58,366 nucleotides of DNA from Bacteroidales bacterium (GCA_017429685.1 JAFROL010000046.1:1-58366); one strand, 5' to 3'; positions 8,298 to 17,410 are shown, numbered from the stretch's first letter. The notes: generated from the sequence alone by a model not told the origin. A program made the numbers and translations.

Positions 8298-8981
8298 ATG
8301 AAAAAATCATTAATTATCGGTTCGCTGCTAATGTGCAGCATAATGATGTGCAACGTTGCAAATGCGCAAAGCAAGGATGAGTTGAAGAAAATCCGCAAAG
8401 AACGTGAAGCCATTGCTAAAATGACCAGCGACGAGCTGGACGACAAAGTGTCGAAAACAGCACGCAAGGAGGCCGAAAAGCTTGAGAAAGAGGGCTGGAA
8501 GGCTTCGCCTGGTTCGCTGCCGCTGGAGCGTCAGTTAGACCGTTCGTACAATATGCAGTACGAGTTCGACGACAACCTGATGCCCAAATACATAATGGGC
8601 GAGGCACGTAGTGTGGGCACTGCCTACGATGCGGCGAAGATGCAGGCTATGACGCTGGCAAAACAGGAGCTGGCAGGTATGGTGGCGACGGAGATTACGG
8701 CACTTGTCGAGGACAAGGTGGAGAACAACCAGCTTTCGGACGAAGAGGCTCAGTCGCTGGTGCAGGCCGTCACTACGGGCAACCAGCTCATTTCGCAGAG
8801 CATAGGTCGCGTGGTGCCTATTGTTGAAATCTATCGCGACAAGGGCAAGAACAAAGAGGTGCTGGTCCGCGTGGCCTACAGGACTGACCTTATTATGAAG
8901 AAAGCCAAGGAGATTGTCCGCAAGGAGATAGAGAAGAACGGCGGCAATGCCGATAAGGTTGACGATATGTTCGGTGAATGA
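8298..8981 (+). CDS. Exported LPP20-like protein of unknown function
   Basis: The 227-residue protein has a signal peptide with likely cleavage after A23 (ANA/Q). A charged helical stretch at about 25-70 (KKIRKEREAIAKM, ARKEAEKLEKEG) is followed by a domain with GEARSVGTAYDAAKMQAMTLAKQE. That pattern resembles LPP20-type domains, where an ARG/ALAA-rich helix packs on a sheet. The C-terminus is highly charged. It overlaps the next gene by four bases (ATGA), so the two are translationally coupled, and it starts the exported caspase island. The family call is tentative. Confidence 0.7.
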   Translation: MKKSLIIGSLLMCSIMMCNVANAQSKDELKKIRKEREAIAKMTSDELDDKVSKTARKEAEKLEKEGWKASPGSLPLERQLDRSYNMQYEFDDNLMPKYIMGEARSVGTAYDAAKMQAMTLAKQELAGMVATEITALVEDKVENNQLSDEEAQSLVQAVTTGNQLISQSIGRVVPIVEIYRDKGKNKEVLVRVAYRTDLIMKKAKEIVRKEIEKNGGNADKVDDMFGE

Positions 8982-9853
8982 CTATGAAGCGAATCCTACT
9001 GCTTTTATGTCTGTCGGGGCTTGGTGTTTTTGCTGCGGCCCAGGATATTGTCGACATCTGCGGCGAATACACATATTATCCGTCCGAAGATGTCACCCTG
9101 GCCCAAGCCAAGCAGACGGCCTTGCAGCGTGCACGTCTCGAGGGACTGATCCGCGAATTCAACGAGACGGTCTACCAGAGCAACACGTCGGTGGTAAGCA
9201 ACCGCAATGGCGAGTCGAATATTGACATCTACTCGATTGGCGGCAGCGATGCCCGTGGCGAGTGGATTGAGGACACGAAGGAGCCGGAATACAAGGTGTT
9301 TTACGAGCAGGAGATGCTGGTGGTGAACGTCAAGGTGTGTGGCAAGGCTCGCGAGGTCAAGTCGGCCAGTGTTGCTGTCGATGCCAAGGTGCTGCGCAAC
9401 GGCACGCTGCCCAAGTACGAGAGCGGCGAGTTCAACGCCGGCGACGATATGTACCTCTATTTCCGTTCGCCTGTGGCGGGCTACGTGCTGGTCTACCTGC
9501 TCGACCGCGCCAGCCAGACGGTCTATTGCCTGCTGCCTTACCGCGACTCGCAGCAGGGCAATGTGCAGGTGCGTGCCGACAAAGACTATGTCTTTTTCCA
9601 TCGCGACAAGCGTTACGACAACTGGCAGGAGATTGACGAGTACACCCTTACGGCCGAGAACCCCGAGGAGTGGAATGACATCTACATTCTCTTTTCGCCG
9701 CATCCTTTCTACAAGGCCGCCTCAAACACTCCATCCTCCGAATATGCCCCAAAGGAACTGCCGTTCAAGGACTTTGAGAAATGGCTGGTCCGCTGCCGGA
9801 CCAAGGACCCCGAGCTGGTCGTCGAAAAACGGCAGGTGAAAATAACCAAATGA
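8978..9853 (+). CDS. Exported DUF4384 domain protein
   Basis: The 291-residue protein has a signal peptide ending near A21. The ATG at 8978 overlaps the previous stop; ATG 8984 two codons later is an alternative start. Residues 22-125 form an LPP20-like region with a regular alanine/arginine helix (AKQTALQRARLEGLI). Residues about 135-245 match DUF4384: NAGDDMYLYFRSPVAGYVLV, then YCLLPYRDS and YVFFHRD. DUF4384 domains are often found with caspase or kinase modules, in keeping with the two caspase genes directly downstream. No catalytic residues are apparent; a sensing or binding role is inferred. Confidence 0.75.
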   Translation: MTMKRILLLLCLSGLGVFAAAQDIVDICGEYTYYPSEDVTLAQAKQTALQRARLEGLIREFNETVYQSNTSVVSNRNGESNIDIYSIGGSDARGEWIEDTKEPEYKVFYEQEMLVVNVKVCGKAREVKSASVAVDAKVLRNGTLPKYESGEFNAGDDMYLYFRSPVAGYVLVYLLDRASQTVYCLLPYRDSQQGNVQVRADKDYVFFHRDKRYDNWQEIDEYTLTAENPEEWNDIYILFSPHPFYKAASNTPSSEYAPKELPFKDFEKWLVRCRTKDPELVVEKRQVKITK

Positions 9854-9870
9854 AAAAAACATAAAATGAT

Positions 9871-11559
9871 ATGAAAAAACTGACATCTTTTTTTTCAGCG
9901 ATGCTACTGATGACTATGGTATATTCCCAAAAGTCAAATGTGGATTTGGCATACAAATTGCTAACGGAAGACAACAATTATGCCAAAGCCGTGGAAGTCA
10001 TCGAGAAAGCCTGTCGTCACAGCGATACGAAGAATGACCCCCTTACTTGGTTCATAGCCAGTTACTCATACGGTAATCTCATATTGTTTGAACCATTCAA
10101 CAAGACACATATCGACAGGACTTTGGAATGCATCCGTACAGGCCGAAGCCTCGACAATGATGGTGAATGTTTCTCGTCCAATTCACCCGGTCCATTTCAT
10201 TTGATAGGCACGGCATATTTTATTGAGGCTGTTAGACTTGGCAATGAGAACCATTATGAACGCGCCGATTATTATTATAACCGCGCCATAGAATATCATC
10301 GTGCCGGGAAAGATGATGTGGGCATATTAAAAGATTCTTGGTCCGCTCATATTAACTGCATAAACAAATATTATTCCCTTGAATCAGTTGATGCGGAAAC
10401 TGGGTTTGGCATATTGAACGATTGTTATGAACATTTGATGAAATGCGACGAGTTGTTGCGACTATTTTCCGACAAAACGCTGGAAGAGATGGGATTGCCT
10501 TTTGACTACGACGACTTTGATTCTGCTTTTTATCACTTGGGAGCTCTTTATTACAATGGAGCCGACAAATTGTACGAACAGGGCTACTACGAGACGGCAA
10601 AAGAATGGCTGAACTCTGCCTGGGCTTGCGTGTCAATGTATGATATCGAAGGGAATGAAATGAAAAATATCAAGGAAGCCATCGCCTATTGCGACGAGGC
10701 TATTCGCACCGGCAAAAAGGCACCCTCATCCACCCCTCAGCCAAACAAAGAGACTGCAAATGACATCGGCCAAACCAGGAAGGGTACCGGGGTCGATGTC
10801 GACATACCCGTCTCTAACGCAACAGCCGACAACACATACGCCTTTATCATTGCCAACGAGAACTACGACAACCGCGAAGTGCCATACGCATTGAACGACG
10901 GTCGCATCTTTAAGGAATATTGCAACAAGACGCTCGGCATTCCTTCTAATCATATTAAAATTTACGAAAATGCCTCGGGCAACAAAATCATAGCCTGCGT
11001 GGCCGCCATTCGTCGCGCCAGCGAGGCCAACGACGGCGACCTGAACGTCATCTTCTACTACGCCGGACACGCATTTCCAGACGAACGCACCAAGGATGCC
11101 TACCTGCTGCCTGTCGACGGCGACAACCAGCTGGTCGAGACTTGCTACAGCCTGAAGCGTCTTTATCAAGAGCTGGGCAGCATTAAAACCAAATCGTGCG
11201 TCTGCTTCCTCGATGCCTGCTTCAGCGGTGCCACACGCGAGGACGATATGCTGCTCACGGGGCGCGGCGTGGCCATCAAGCCCAAAGAGGAAACCCCACA
11301 GGGCAACCTCATCGTCTTCACCTCCGCCAGCGGCAACGAGACTGCTCACCAGTACGAGGAAAAACAGCACGGCCTCTTCACCTACTATCTGCTCAAGAAG
11401 ATGCAGGACAGCAAAGGCTCCTTCACCCTCGGCGAAATGTACGACTACGTTTCCAAGAATGTCAAAAAGACATCATTCGACGTGAACAACAAAATCCAGA
11501 CCCCGTCGGTCATCCCGTCGGAAACAATGGGTACAAAATGGAGAAATATAAAACTCTAG
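9871..11559 (+). CDS. Secreted caspase-like peptidase (C14 family), paralogue 1
   Basis: The 562-residue protein carries a signal peptide (about 1-19, ending MVYSQ). Residues 20-285 are helical, TPR-like repeats. A low-complexity linker (285-320) leads to a caspase/metacaspase p20-like domain (322-560). The dyad is H400 in FYYAGHAFPDE and C450 in FLDACFSGATRED. Prokaryotic caspases usually cut after basic residues; specificity here is unknown. The export signal places it in the periplasm or outside. It lies 17 bases after the DUF4384 gene. Its catalytic half is more GC-rich than its N-terminal half and almost identical to that of the next gene. Confidence 0.88.
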   Translation: MKKLTSFFSAMLLMTMVYSQKSNVDLAYKLLTEDNNYAKAVEVIEKACRHSDTKNDPLTWFIASYSYGNLILFEPFNKTHIDRTLECIRTGRSLDNDGECFSSNSPGPFHLIGTAYFIEAVRLGNENHYERADYYYNRAIEYHRAGKDDVGILKDSWSAHINCINKYYSLESVDAETGFGILNDCYEHLMKCDELLRLFSDKTLEEMGLPFDYDDFDSAFYHLGALYYNGADKLYEQGYYETAKEWLNSAWACVSMYDIEGNEMKNIKEAIAYCDEAIRTGKKAPSSTPQPNKETANDIGQTRKGTGVDVDIPVSNATADNTYAFIIANENYDNREVPYALNDGRIFKEYCNKTLGIPSNHIKIYENASGNKIIACVAAIRRASEANDGDLNVIFYYAGHAFPDERTKDAYLLPVDGDNQLVETCYSLKRLYQELGSIKTKSCVCFLDACFSGATREDDMLLTGRGVAIKPKEETPQGNLIVFTSASGNETAHQYEEKQHGLFTYYLLKKMQDSKGSFTLGEMYDYVSKNVKKTSFDVNNKIQTPSVIPSETMGTKWRNIKL

Positions 11560-11650
11560 TGACCAGTGACCAGTGGCCAGTAACACGAACTCGCACAATT
11601 CACAATTCACTAGTGACACGAACTCGCACAATTCACAATTAACTAGTTAT
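11560..11650. repeat. Intergenic 7-mer module between the two caspase genes
   Basis: GTGACCAGTGACCAGTGGCC and two copies of a GTGACACGAACTCGCACAAT type unit. The first bases after the stop are the same as those after the second caspase gene. Confidence 0.7.
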
Positions 11651-11655
11651 AATTT

Positions 11656-13326
11656 ATGAAAAAAGCGTCATTTGTTTTTGTATTTATGTTATTGTCTTTT
11701 ATTGGCTTCACACAAGAAGTTGAAGGTCGAATTCCTAATAAATATATAAACGCCCTACAACCTTGCAATGGTGATATTTCGAATGGTGACTTAATGTGCG
11801 TAAAATATGCCATTGAAAAGCTTTGCAATGATGAAGATTTGAGTGACAATCCTTTAGTTTGGTATTCATCAAGCTATGTATATGCACGAATCGGAAGCGA
11901 AAATCCAAACATCGACCCTGATTGGCTCGACAAGGCTGCATTCAGCCTGCAAAAATGGGAGGAGTGTAGAAAATTCAATCCGGAATATGATATTGTTTTC
12001 GAAGAAGAAGTTGATATGACCAAGTATATATATACTACCATCTTCTATGAAGGCTATTTTTCCCAGATTATGGACAATTTCACCAATGTTGATTTTTTCA
12101 AGAACAGGGATTTGTCAGATGATATCAAAGTTATGCAATCTTGTTTATCCATTTTTTCATCTGCTGGGGAAAAAGATGCTGCTGCAGAAGTGTGCTGGAT
12201 GATAGCGGAGACGTGGGAAAAAATTGGAATTGTTGCCCTAACATCGTCAAAATACAGTGAATATAAGGAAGATTGGTTCAAGTATACTGACAATTATTTC
12301 AAAAAGATAGACAAATATTTGAAGGGTAGGAATGTGGCTGATTGGTGGCACAAAAGATTCGGTGGGAAAAACTGTAATGAAATGTATAAAATAAGGGGAA
12401 ACTATTACTGTGATTCCATACAAAAGGCAATAGATGAGAACGATTTTAAACAAGCAAAGTATAAAACCATAATAGCAGAAAAGTATTGTCAAGCCAGTGG
12501 TGACAAGGTCCTGATTTCAAGATTCGAAAATCTGTCTTTGAAGATAAACAGAAACAGTGTCGATTCATATATTCCAGAATCTTCGTCAATCGACAATAAT
12601 ACATACGCTTTCATAATCGCAAACGAAAACTATCCCAATCGCAATGTGCCATACGCGCTCAATGATGGACGAATCTTTAAAGAATACTGCAACAAAACTT
12701 TGGGCATACCTATAAACCATATAAAAATATACGAAAACGCCACTGCTGGTCAGATAACAGCCTGTGTTGCCTCTGTCAGAAAGGCTAGCGAAGCCAACGA
12801 CGGCGATCTCAACGTCATTTTCTATTACGCCGGGCACGCCTTCCCCGACGAGAACACCAAGGATGCATACCTGATGCCCATCGACGGTGACAGCCGTCTG
12901 GTTAGCACGTGCTACAGTCTCAACAGCCTTTACAAAGAGCTAGCCATTGCAGGTGCAAAAACGGTCGTCTGTTTCCTCGATGCCTGCTTCAGCGGTGCCA
13001 CGCGCGAGGACGATATGCTGCTTACGGGCCGTGGCGTGGCCATCAAGCCCAAAGAGGAAACCCCACAGGGCAACCTCATCGTCTTCACATCCGCCAGCGG
13101 CAACGAGACGGCACATCAGTACGAGGAGAAGCAGCACGGCCTATTCACCTACTACCTGCTCAAGAAGATGCAGGACAGCAAAGGCACCTTCACCCTCGGC
13201 GAGATGTACGACTACGTGTCCAAGAATGTCAAAAAGACATCATACGACGTGAACAACAAAATCCAGACCCCGTCGGTCATCCCGTCGGAAACAATGGGTA
13301 CAAAATGGAGAAATATAAAACTCTAG
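11656..13326 (+). CDS. Secreted caspase-like peptidase (C14 family), paralogue 2
   Basis: The 556-residue protein has a signal peptide (about 1-19, ending IGFTQ). Residues 20-300 are an AT-rich, helical sensor-like region with no clear similarity to that of paralogue 1. The caspase domain is at 316-554 with H394 (YYAGHAFPDE) and C444 (FLDACFSG). From residue 315 onwards it follows paralogue 1 closely. The last 110 codons, the stop codon and a few bases after it are nearly identical at DNA level, while base composition changes sharply inside the gene. This fits duplication or gene conversion of the catalytic half with an exchanged N-terminus. Confidence 0.88.
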   Translation: MKKASFVFVFMLLSFIGFTQEVEGRIPNKYINALQPCNGDISNGDLMCVKYAIEKLCNDEDLSDNPLVWYSSSYVYARIGSENPNIDPDWLDKAAFSLQKWEECRKFNPEYDIVFEEEVDMTKYIYTTIFYEGYFSQIMDNFTNVDFFKNRDLSDDIKVMQSCLSIFSSAGEKDAAAEVCWMIAETWEKIGIVALTSSKYSEYKEDWFKYTDNYFKKIDKYLKGRNVADWWHKRFGGKNCNEMYKIRGNYYCDSIQKAIDENDFKQAKYKTIIAEKYCQASGDKVLISRFENLSLKINRNSVDSYIPESSSIDNNTYAFIIANENYPNRNVPYALNDGRIFKEYCNKTLGIPINHIKIYENATAGQITACVASVRKASEANDGDLNVIFYYAGHAFPDENTKDAYLMPIDGDSRLVSTCYSLNSLYKELAIAGAKTVVCFLDACFSGATREDDMLLTGRGVAIKPKEETPQGNLIVFTSASGNETAHQYEEKQHGLFTYYLLKKMQDSKGTFTLGEMYDYVSKNVKKTSYDVNNKIQTPSVIPSETMGTKWRNIKL

Positions 13327-13408
13327 TGAATAGTGAACTGTGACCAGTGACACGAACGCGTCAGCACTAACAAATTAACGAATTAACACATTAACGAATT
13401 AACATATT
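13327..13408. repeat. Intergenic 7-mer/8-mer repeat module
   Basis: GTGAATAGTGAACTGTGACC, the core GACACGAACGCGTCAGC, and AATTAACA/CATTAACG octamers before the next start. Same orientation as the genes. Confidence 0.7.
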
Positions 13409-13412
13409 CCAT

Positions 13413-14888
13413 ATGAAACGATTCACAATTTTGACTTTAGCAGCGTTTTGCATCTTTTCTGCTGCGGCGCAGACTCCGCAAGAGCGGTACAACGCCCTCA
13501 AACAGCAGGCCAAGCAGAAGTACGACAATGCCAAGCAGAAGGCCATATCGGACTACGAGGCATTCCGCAAGCGCGCTAACGCAGAATACGCCGCAGCTAT
13601 GGAACGCGCCTGGACCAAAATGAACGTCCAGCCTGCCGAAGAGAAACCCAAGGAACCCGAGCCGCCCAAGCCGCAGGCACCACCGGCCGAGGATGCCAAA
13701 CCCCAAACCAAACCGCTACCCAAACCCGATGTGGTCGTCCCGCCACCCCCGGCACCGCCCGCGCTGCCCACACCGCCAGTGCGCGAACCGGAACCCACAG
13801 CGCCCACAATGAGCTTCGCCATCTACGGAACCGGCTGCAAGGTGCACACCGCCACCGACGGGCTGACCTTCAAGCTCTCGTCGGTCGACGAAAAAGGTGC
13901 CGCAGCAGCCTGGAAAACCCTCTCGCAACAGAAATACGACGCCCTCCTGCAGGGCTGCCTCGCACAGCGCGACGAAATGCAACTCGGCGACTGGGGCTAC
14001 ATCAAACTACTGGAGGCCGCAACCGAAAAAATGCTGGGCAAGGGGAGCAATGAGGCTGTAATACTGCAGCACTACCTGCTCACCCAGTCGGGCTACTGCA
14101 GCCGCATCGCCAAAGTCGACGGCCGCTTCCTGCTCCTCGTCGCCTTCAACCAGCGCCTCTTCGGCTACCCCTGCACCTTCATCGGCGACCAGCGTTTCTA
14201 CGTGACATCGAAGACAAAAGCCAAAAGCATCGACATCTTCGACGTCGGATTCCCGCGCGAACAGGTGGCCAACGTCAGCCTCACATCGCTGCCCAAGCTC
14301 AAAGGCAAGCAGCTGTCCAAGAAAACCTTCAAAGGCGAACGCTTCGGAACAATGAAGGCCGACGTCGGCGTCAACCAGAGCCTTATCGACTACCTGAACG
14401 AATTCCCGCTGATGCTTGGAATGTGGGAACACTATGCCAACGCAGGCCTCAGCGACGAAGTCAAAGCCGACCTTTACCCGATGATCCGCAGCCAGATAGA
14501 AGGCAAAAGCCAGCAAAAAGCCGTCTTTATGATCCTCGACTTCCTGCAGCATTGCTTCAAGTATGCCCAGGACGACGTTCAGTTCGGCTACGAACGGCCC
14601 TTCTTTGGCGACGAGAATTTCTACTACCCAAAGAATGACTGCGAAGACCGCGCCATCCTCTTCAGCATCATCGTCCGCGACCTCGTCGGGCTCGACGTCG
14701 TCCTCGTCCACTGGCCCGGCCACCTCGGCGCCGCAGTGGCCTTCGACGAAGAGGTCGAAGGTGCCTACTACACCCTCGACGGCCGACGCTACACCGTCTG
14801 CGACCCCACCTTCATCGGCGCCAAAGTCGGTATGATTATGGACTTCTGCGAAAACGCCGAAGCCAAACTCATCAAACTGAGAAAGTGA
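13413..14888 (+). CDS. Exported transglutaminase-like protein with proline-rich linker
   Basis: The 491-residue protein has a signal peptide (1-20, SAAAQ), a lysine/alanine-rich helix (21-70) and a proline-rich linker (75-132, for example VVVPPPPAPPALPTPP). A large C-terminal region ends in a transglutaminase-like core with C410 (PKNDCEDRAILFS), H437 (HWPGHLGAAV) and D464 (VCDPTF), a complete Cys-His-Asp set. Such domains act as periplasmic peptidases or transamidases. The proline-rich stretch may span the periplasm or cell wall. It directly follows the caspase pair. Confidence 0.75.
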   Translation: MKRFTILTLAAFCIFSAAAQTPQERYNALKQQAKQKYDNAKQKAISDYEAFRKRANAEYAAAMERAWTKMNVQPAEEKPKEPEPPKPQAPPAEDAKPQTKPLPKPDVVVPPPPAPPALPTPPVREPEPTAPTMSFAIYGTGCKVHTATDGLTFKLSSVDEKGAAAAWKTLSQQKYDALLQGCLAQRDEMQLGDWGYIKLLEAATEKMLGKGSNEAVILQHYLLTQSGYCSRIAKVDGRFLLLVAFNQRLFGYPCTFIGDQRFYVTSKTKAKSIDIFDVGFPREQVANVSLTSLPKLKGKQLSKKTFKGERFGTMKADVGVNQSLIDYLNEFPLMLGMWEHYANAGLSDEVKADLYPMIRSQIEGKSQQKAVFMILDFLQHCFKYAQDDVQFGYERPFFGDENFYYPKNDCEDRAILFSIIVRDLVGLDVVLVHWPGHLGAAVAFDEEVEGAYYTLDGRRYTVCDPTFIGAKVGMIMDFCENAEAKLIKLRK

Positions 14889-14947
14889 ATATTGAACGGA
14901 AAGCGGAGAACCGCGTCAGCACTAACACAATAACGCAATATCAACAG

Positions 14948-15496
14948 ATGAGACCCAATATCATTCTTTATGCTTTGGCAATCATTGTTTTGGCAACAAG
15001 CTGCAAGCACAGGACAAAGACTGCGGACGCCACACCGCACGACACGACAAAACAGGACACAAACGTTCTCGTCGACACAATGCCAACGGTCCCCGACACA
15101 GACACGCTCGTATCACAGGTCACTCATCACAAGTCACTTATCTTCAACGAAGAAGACAGCGCCGAAGTCACCAACCTGCGACTGTTCACCCGCAAGCAGA
15201 AGGAAATCTATCCCCCTGCGCTGCTCATCGGCGAATGGATTCGCGGCACCGAACACGAAGTCTACCACAGCGACGGCACAGGGCGGATGTGGGACACCTC
15301 GGAGGATGTCGACGCCAGCGAGGCGCAGCGTTTCAACTGGACCCTCGACAGCAACCTGCTGACCATCGTCTGCCACCTCGAACTGGGCGGCATCCTCCCA
15401 AAACGCTACGTCGTAACCTACGCCGACAACGAAAGCCTTGCTTATCAGGACCTCTACGGCAAAGCCCTGCTTTGGGACAAAAAAAGTGACCAGTGA
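14948..15496 (+). CDS. Small lipoprotein with lipocalin-like C-terminus
   Basis: The start is ATG 14948, which gives a clean lipoprotein signal with C19 (VLATSC). An upstream in-frame ATG (14885) overlaps the previous gene and is unlikely. The 182-residue product has a Thr/Asp-rich linker (20-53) and a beta-rich C-terminal part (about 85-180: LLIGEWIRGTEHEVYHSDGT) reminiscent of lipocalin-like domains. Codons 53-65 (TLVSQVTHHKSLI) are encoded by a copy of the intergenic 7-mer repeat, including 19 bases identical to a gap at 51.17 kb. Function unknown. Confidence 0.65.
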   Translation: MRPNIILYALAIIVLATSCKHRTKTADATPHDTTKQDTNVLVDTMPTVPDTDTLVSQVTHHKSLIFNEEDSAEVTNLRLFTRKQKEIYPPALLIGEWIRGTEHEVYHSDGTGRMWDTSEDVDASEAQRFNWTLDSNLLTIVCHLELGGILPKRYVVTYADNESLAYQDLYGKALLWDKKSDQ

Positions 15497-15708
15497 CCAG
15501 TGACACGAACGCGTCAGCCACTAACGCATTAACACATTAACGCATTAACAAAGTGACCAGTGACACAAACGCGTCAGCCACTAACGCATTAACACATTAA
15601 CACATTAACGCATTAACAAAGTGACCAGTGACACGAACGCGTCAGCCACTAACGCATTAACACATTAACGCATTAACACATTAACACAATAATACGAATC
15701 AACATACT
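15486..15708. repeat. Three tandem copies of the intergenic repeat module
   Basis: A unit of about 60-68 bases (7-mers GTGACCA, core GACACGAACGCGTCAGCCAC, then three to five CATTAACR octamers and AAA) is repeated three times head to tail. The copies differ in octamer number and in one core base. No spacers and no protein-coding potential. Confidence 0.85.
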
Positions 15709-15712
15709 GACA

Positions 15713-17005
15713 ATGAAAATCAAACATCTTTCTCTCTTTATCGCAATCTTTTTTGTGGCTACAGCAATGGCACACTGCCAGAAGGTTCATCTTTTCGAAT
15801 TCTACGAAAACGGCAAAGTGGGCTTTATGGACAGCACCGGCCGCACCATCATCGCACCGCGCTTCGACGCCACCCGCGGCTTCGAGCAGGGTAGGGCAGG
15901 GGTCCTCCTCGACAACAAATGGGGCTTCATCGACACGCGGGGCAACATCGTCGTACAGCCGCAGTTCGACGGCGTTGCCGACTATCAGGACAGTATGGCC
16001 CTCGTTTGGAACGACGTCTGGGACAGCGACGAATACGAAGAAGCCATCTACGGCTATGTCGACTATCAGGGCCGCATCGTCCGCAAACCGCAGTTCCATA
16101 TGGCTTTCGATTTCTACGAAGGCCTCGCAGCCGTCAATGTCGGCAACTACGACAACCCCCGCTGGGGATTCATCGACCGCACCGGACGTATGGCCATCGA
16201 GGCACGCTATTCCGACTATGGCCGCTTCTGTCAGGGGCTGGCATCCGTCAAAGACCAGTCCGGAAAGGCCGGCTTCATCGACCGAACAGGCCAGATGGTC
16301 ATCGCGCCGCAATACGACGGCGCAGGCTATTTCTGCCACGGCCTGGCACTGGTCCGCATCGGCAACGACACCTCCGCGCGCTACGGATTCGTCGACACCA
16401 CAGGCCACTACGTCGTGCAGCCCAAATACGGCCAAGCATTCAACTTCGACCCCAAAGGTTTCGCCTATGTCAAAACCGCCGAATTCCTGCACCTGAAAGC
16501 CTACCGCCACCCCGTCGATGCCGGCAAGCGCGGCATCATCGACACGCAAGGACGTGAAGTCGTGCCCGCCATCTTCGAGTCTGCCTCGATGCCCAGCGAG
16601 GGCCTCTCGGCAGTAAAGGTTGGCCAAAAGTGGGGCTACGTCAACCTCGACCGCAAATATGTTGTTGATCCTCAATACCAGACCGCCGGCGACTTCAGCG
16701 AGGGCCTGGCCTGCGTCAGCCTCGACGGCAAGTACGGCTACATCGACCGCTCCGGACGCATCGTCATACCGCTGCAGTTCTACAAAGCCCATCTCTTCAG
16801 CGAAGGACTGGCCTGCGTCAATGTCGGCGACTTCGACAATCCCCGATTCGGCTACATCGACCACTCCGGCCGCTTCGCCATCGAGCCCAAATTCAGCCAG
16901 GCATTCCATTTCCATCACGGCCTCGCCCTCGTCCGCTGGCCCGGCCACGAAGGCTACGTCGACCGCTCCGGACGCATCGTCAGGCACTGGCCAAGCGAAT
17001 TGTAA
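15713..17005 (+). CDS. Exported WG-repeat protein
   Basis: The 430-residue protein has a signal peptide (1-22) followed by about nine WG-type beta repeats. Examples are NGKVGFMDSTGRTIIAPRFD, NKWGFIDTRGNIVVQPQFD, PRWGFIDRTGRMAIEARY and GKYGYIDRSGRIVIPLQF. WG repeats form all-beta structures, thought to mediate protein-protein or protein-glycan contacts; no catalytic residues are visible. It closes the exported-protein island on this strand and is preceded by the triple repeat array. Confidence 0.85.
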   Translation: MKIKHLSLFIAIFFVATAMAHCQKVHLFEFYENGKVGFMDSTGRTIIAPRFDATRGFEQGRAGVLLDNKWGFIDTRGNIVVQPQFDGVADYQDSMALVWNDVWDSDEYEEAIYGYVDYQGRIVRKPQFHMAFDFYEGLAAVNVGNYDNPRWGFIDRTGRMAIEARYSDYGRFCQGLASVKDQSGKAGFIDRTGQMVIAPQYDGAGYFCHGLALVRIGNDTSARYGFVDTTGHYVVQPKYGQAFNFDPKGFAYVKTAEFLHLKAYRHPVDAGKRGIIDTQGREVVPAIFESASMPSEGLSAVKVGQKWGYVNLDRKYVVDPQYQTAGDFSEGLACVSLDGKYGYIDRSGRIVIPLQFYKAHLFSEGLACVNVGDFDNPRFGYIDHSGRFAIEPKFSQAFHFHHGLALVRWPGHEGYVDRSGRIVRHWPSEL

Positions 17006-17096
17006 GTGGAATCCCTAGGAAAGGCAAAGGAAGTTGAGGAACAAATGCCACGGTCTGCATTGCCATTCGCGATGCCTTTTTGCCCAACGCTACCAT

Positions 17097-17149
17097 TCAG
17101 TTCTTATATCGTTCTTATATCGCGAATATAAGAACGATATAAGAACTGA
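17097..17149. repeat. Dispersed palindromic element, full copy
   Basis: Perfect 24-base arms (17097-17120 and 17126-17149) surround the loop CGCGA. Each arm holds two direct TTCTTATAT units separated by CG. Right flank: GAGTAGAAAACGATATGCGAAAAG. Same element as at 27.5 and 48.1 kb. It lies in the 405-base gap before gcvP, which otherwise holds the gcvP promoter and 7-mers (about 17250-17315). Confidence 0.9.
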
Positions 17150-17355
17150 GTAGAAAACGATATGCGAAAAGCCATTGCCTGTGCCTCGTTGCTGGATGAT
17201 TGCCAAAATACCTGCCTGACGCTTGCCAAAATTCTAAAAACAAATAGAGTGACCAGCGATACGAGCGCATTCGTCTCACAGACCACCATTCACTATTCAC
17301 AATTCACTATTCACTTTTTTTTTCCGTTCTTTTCATCGGATTCTGCTTTTTTTTG

Positions 17356-17363
17356 TATTTTTG
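17356..17363 (+). promoter_or_regulatory. Probable gcvP promoter -7 element
   Basis: TATTTTTG lies 48 bases upstream of the gcvP start. The region 19-20 bases further upstream is T-rich, without a clean TTTG. Confidence 0.4.
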
Positions 17364-17410
17364 TAATCTTAATTTATATCGTATTTAACAATAATTATAT
17401 AAATAAAGCA

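Noticed and set aside
15486-15708. Suspected CRISPR array
   Set aside because: The units follow each other without unique spacers, contain internal octamers of variable number, and no cas gene is near.
17162-17410. N-terminal extension of gcvP by 83 codons
   Set aside because: It runs through the promoter and a 7-mer repeat; the P-protein family begins at ATG 17411.
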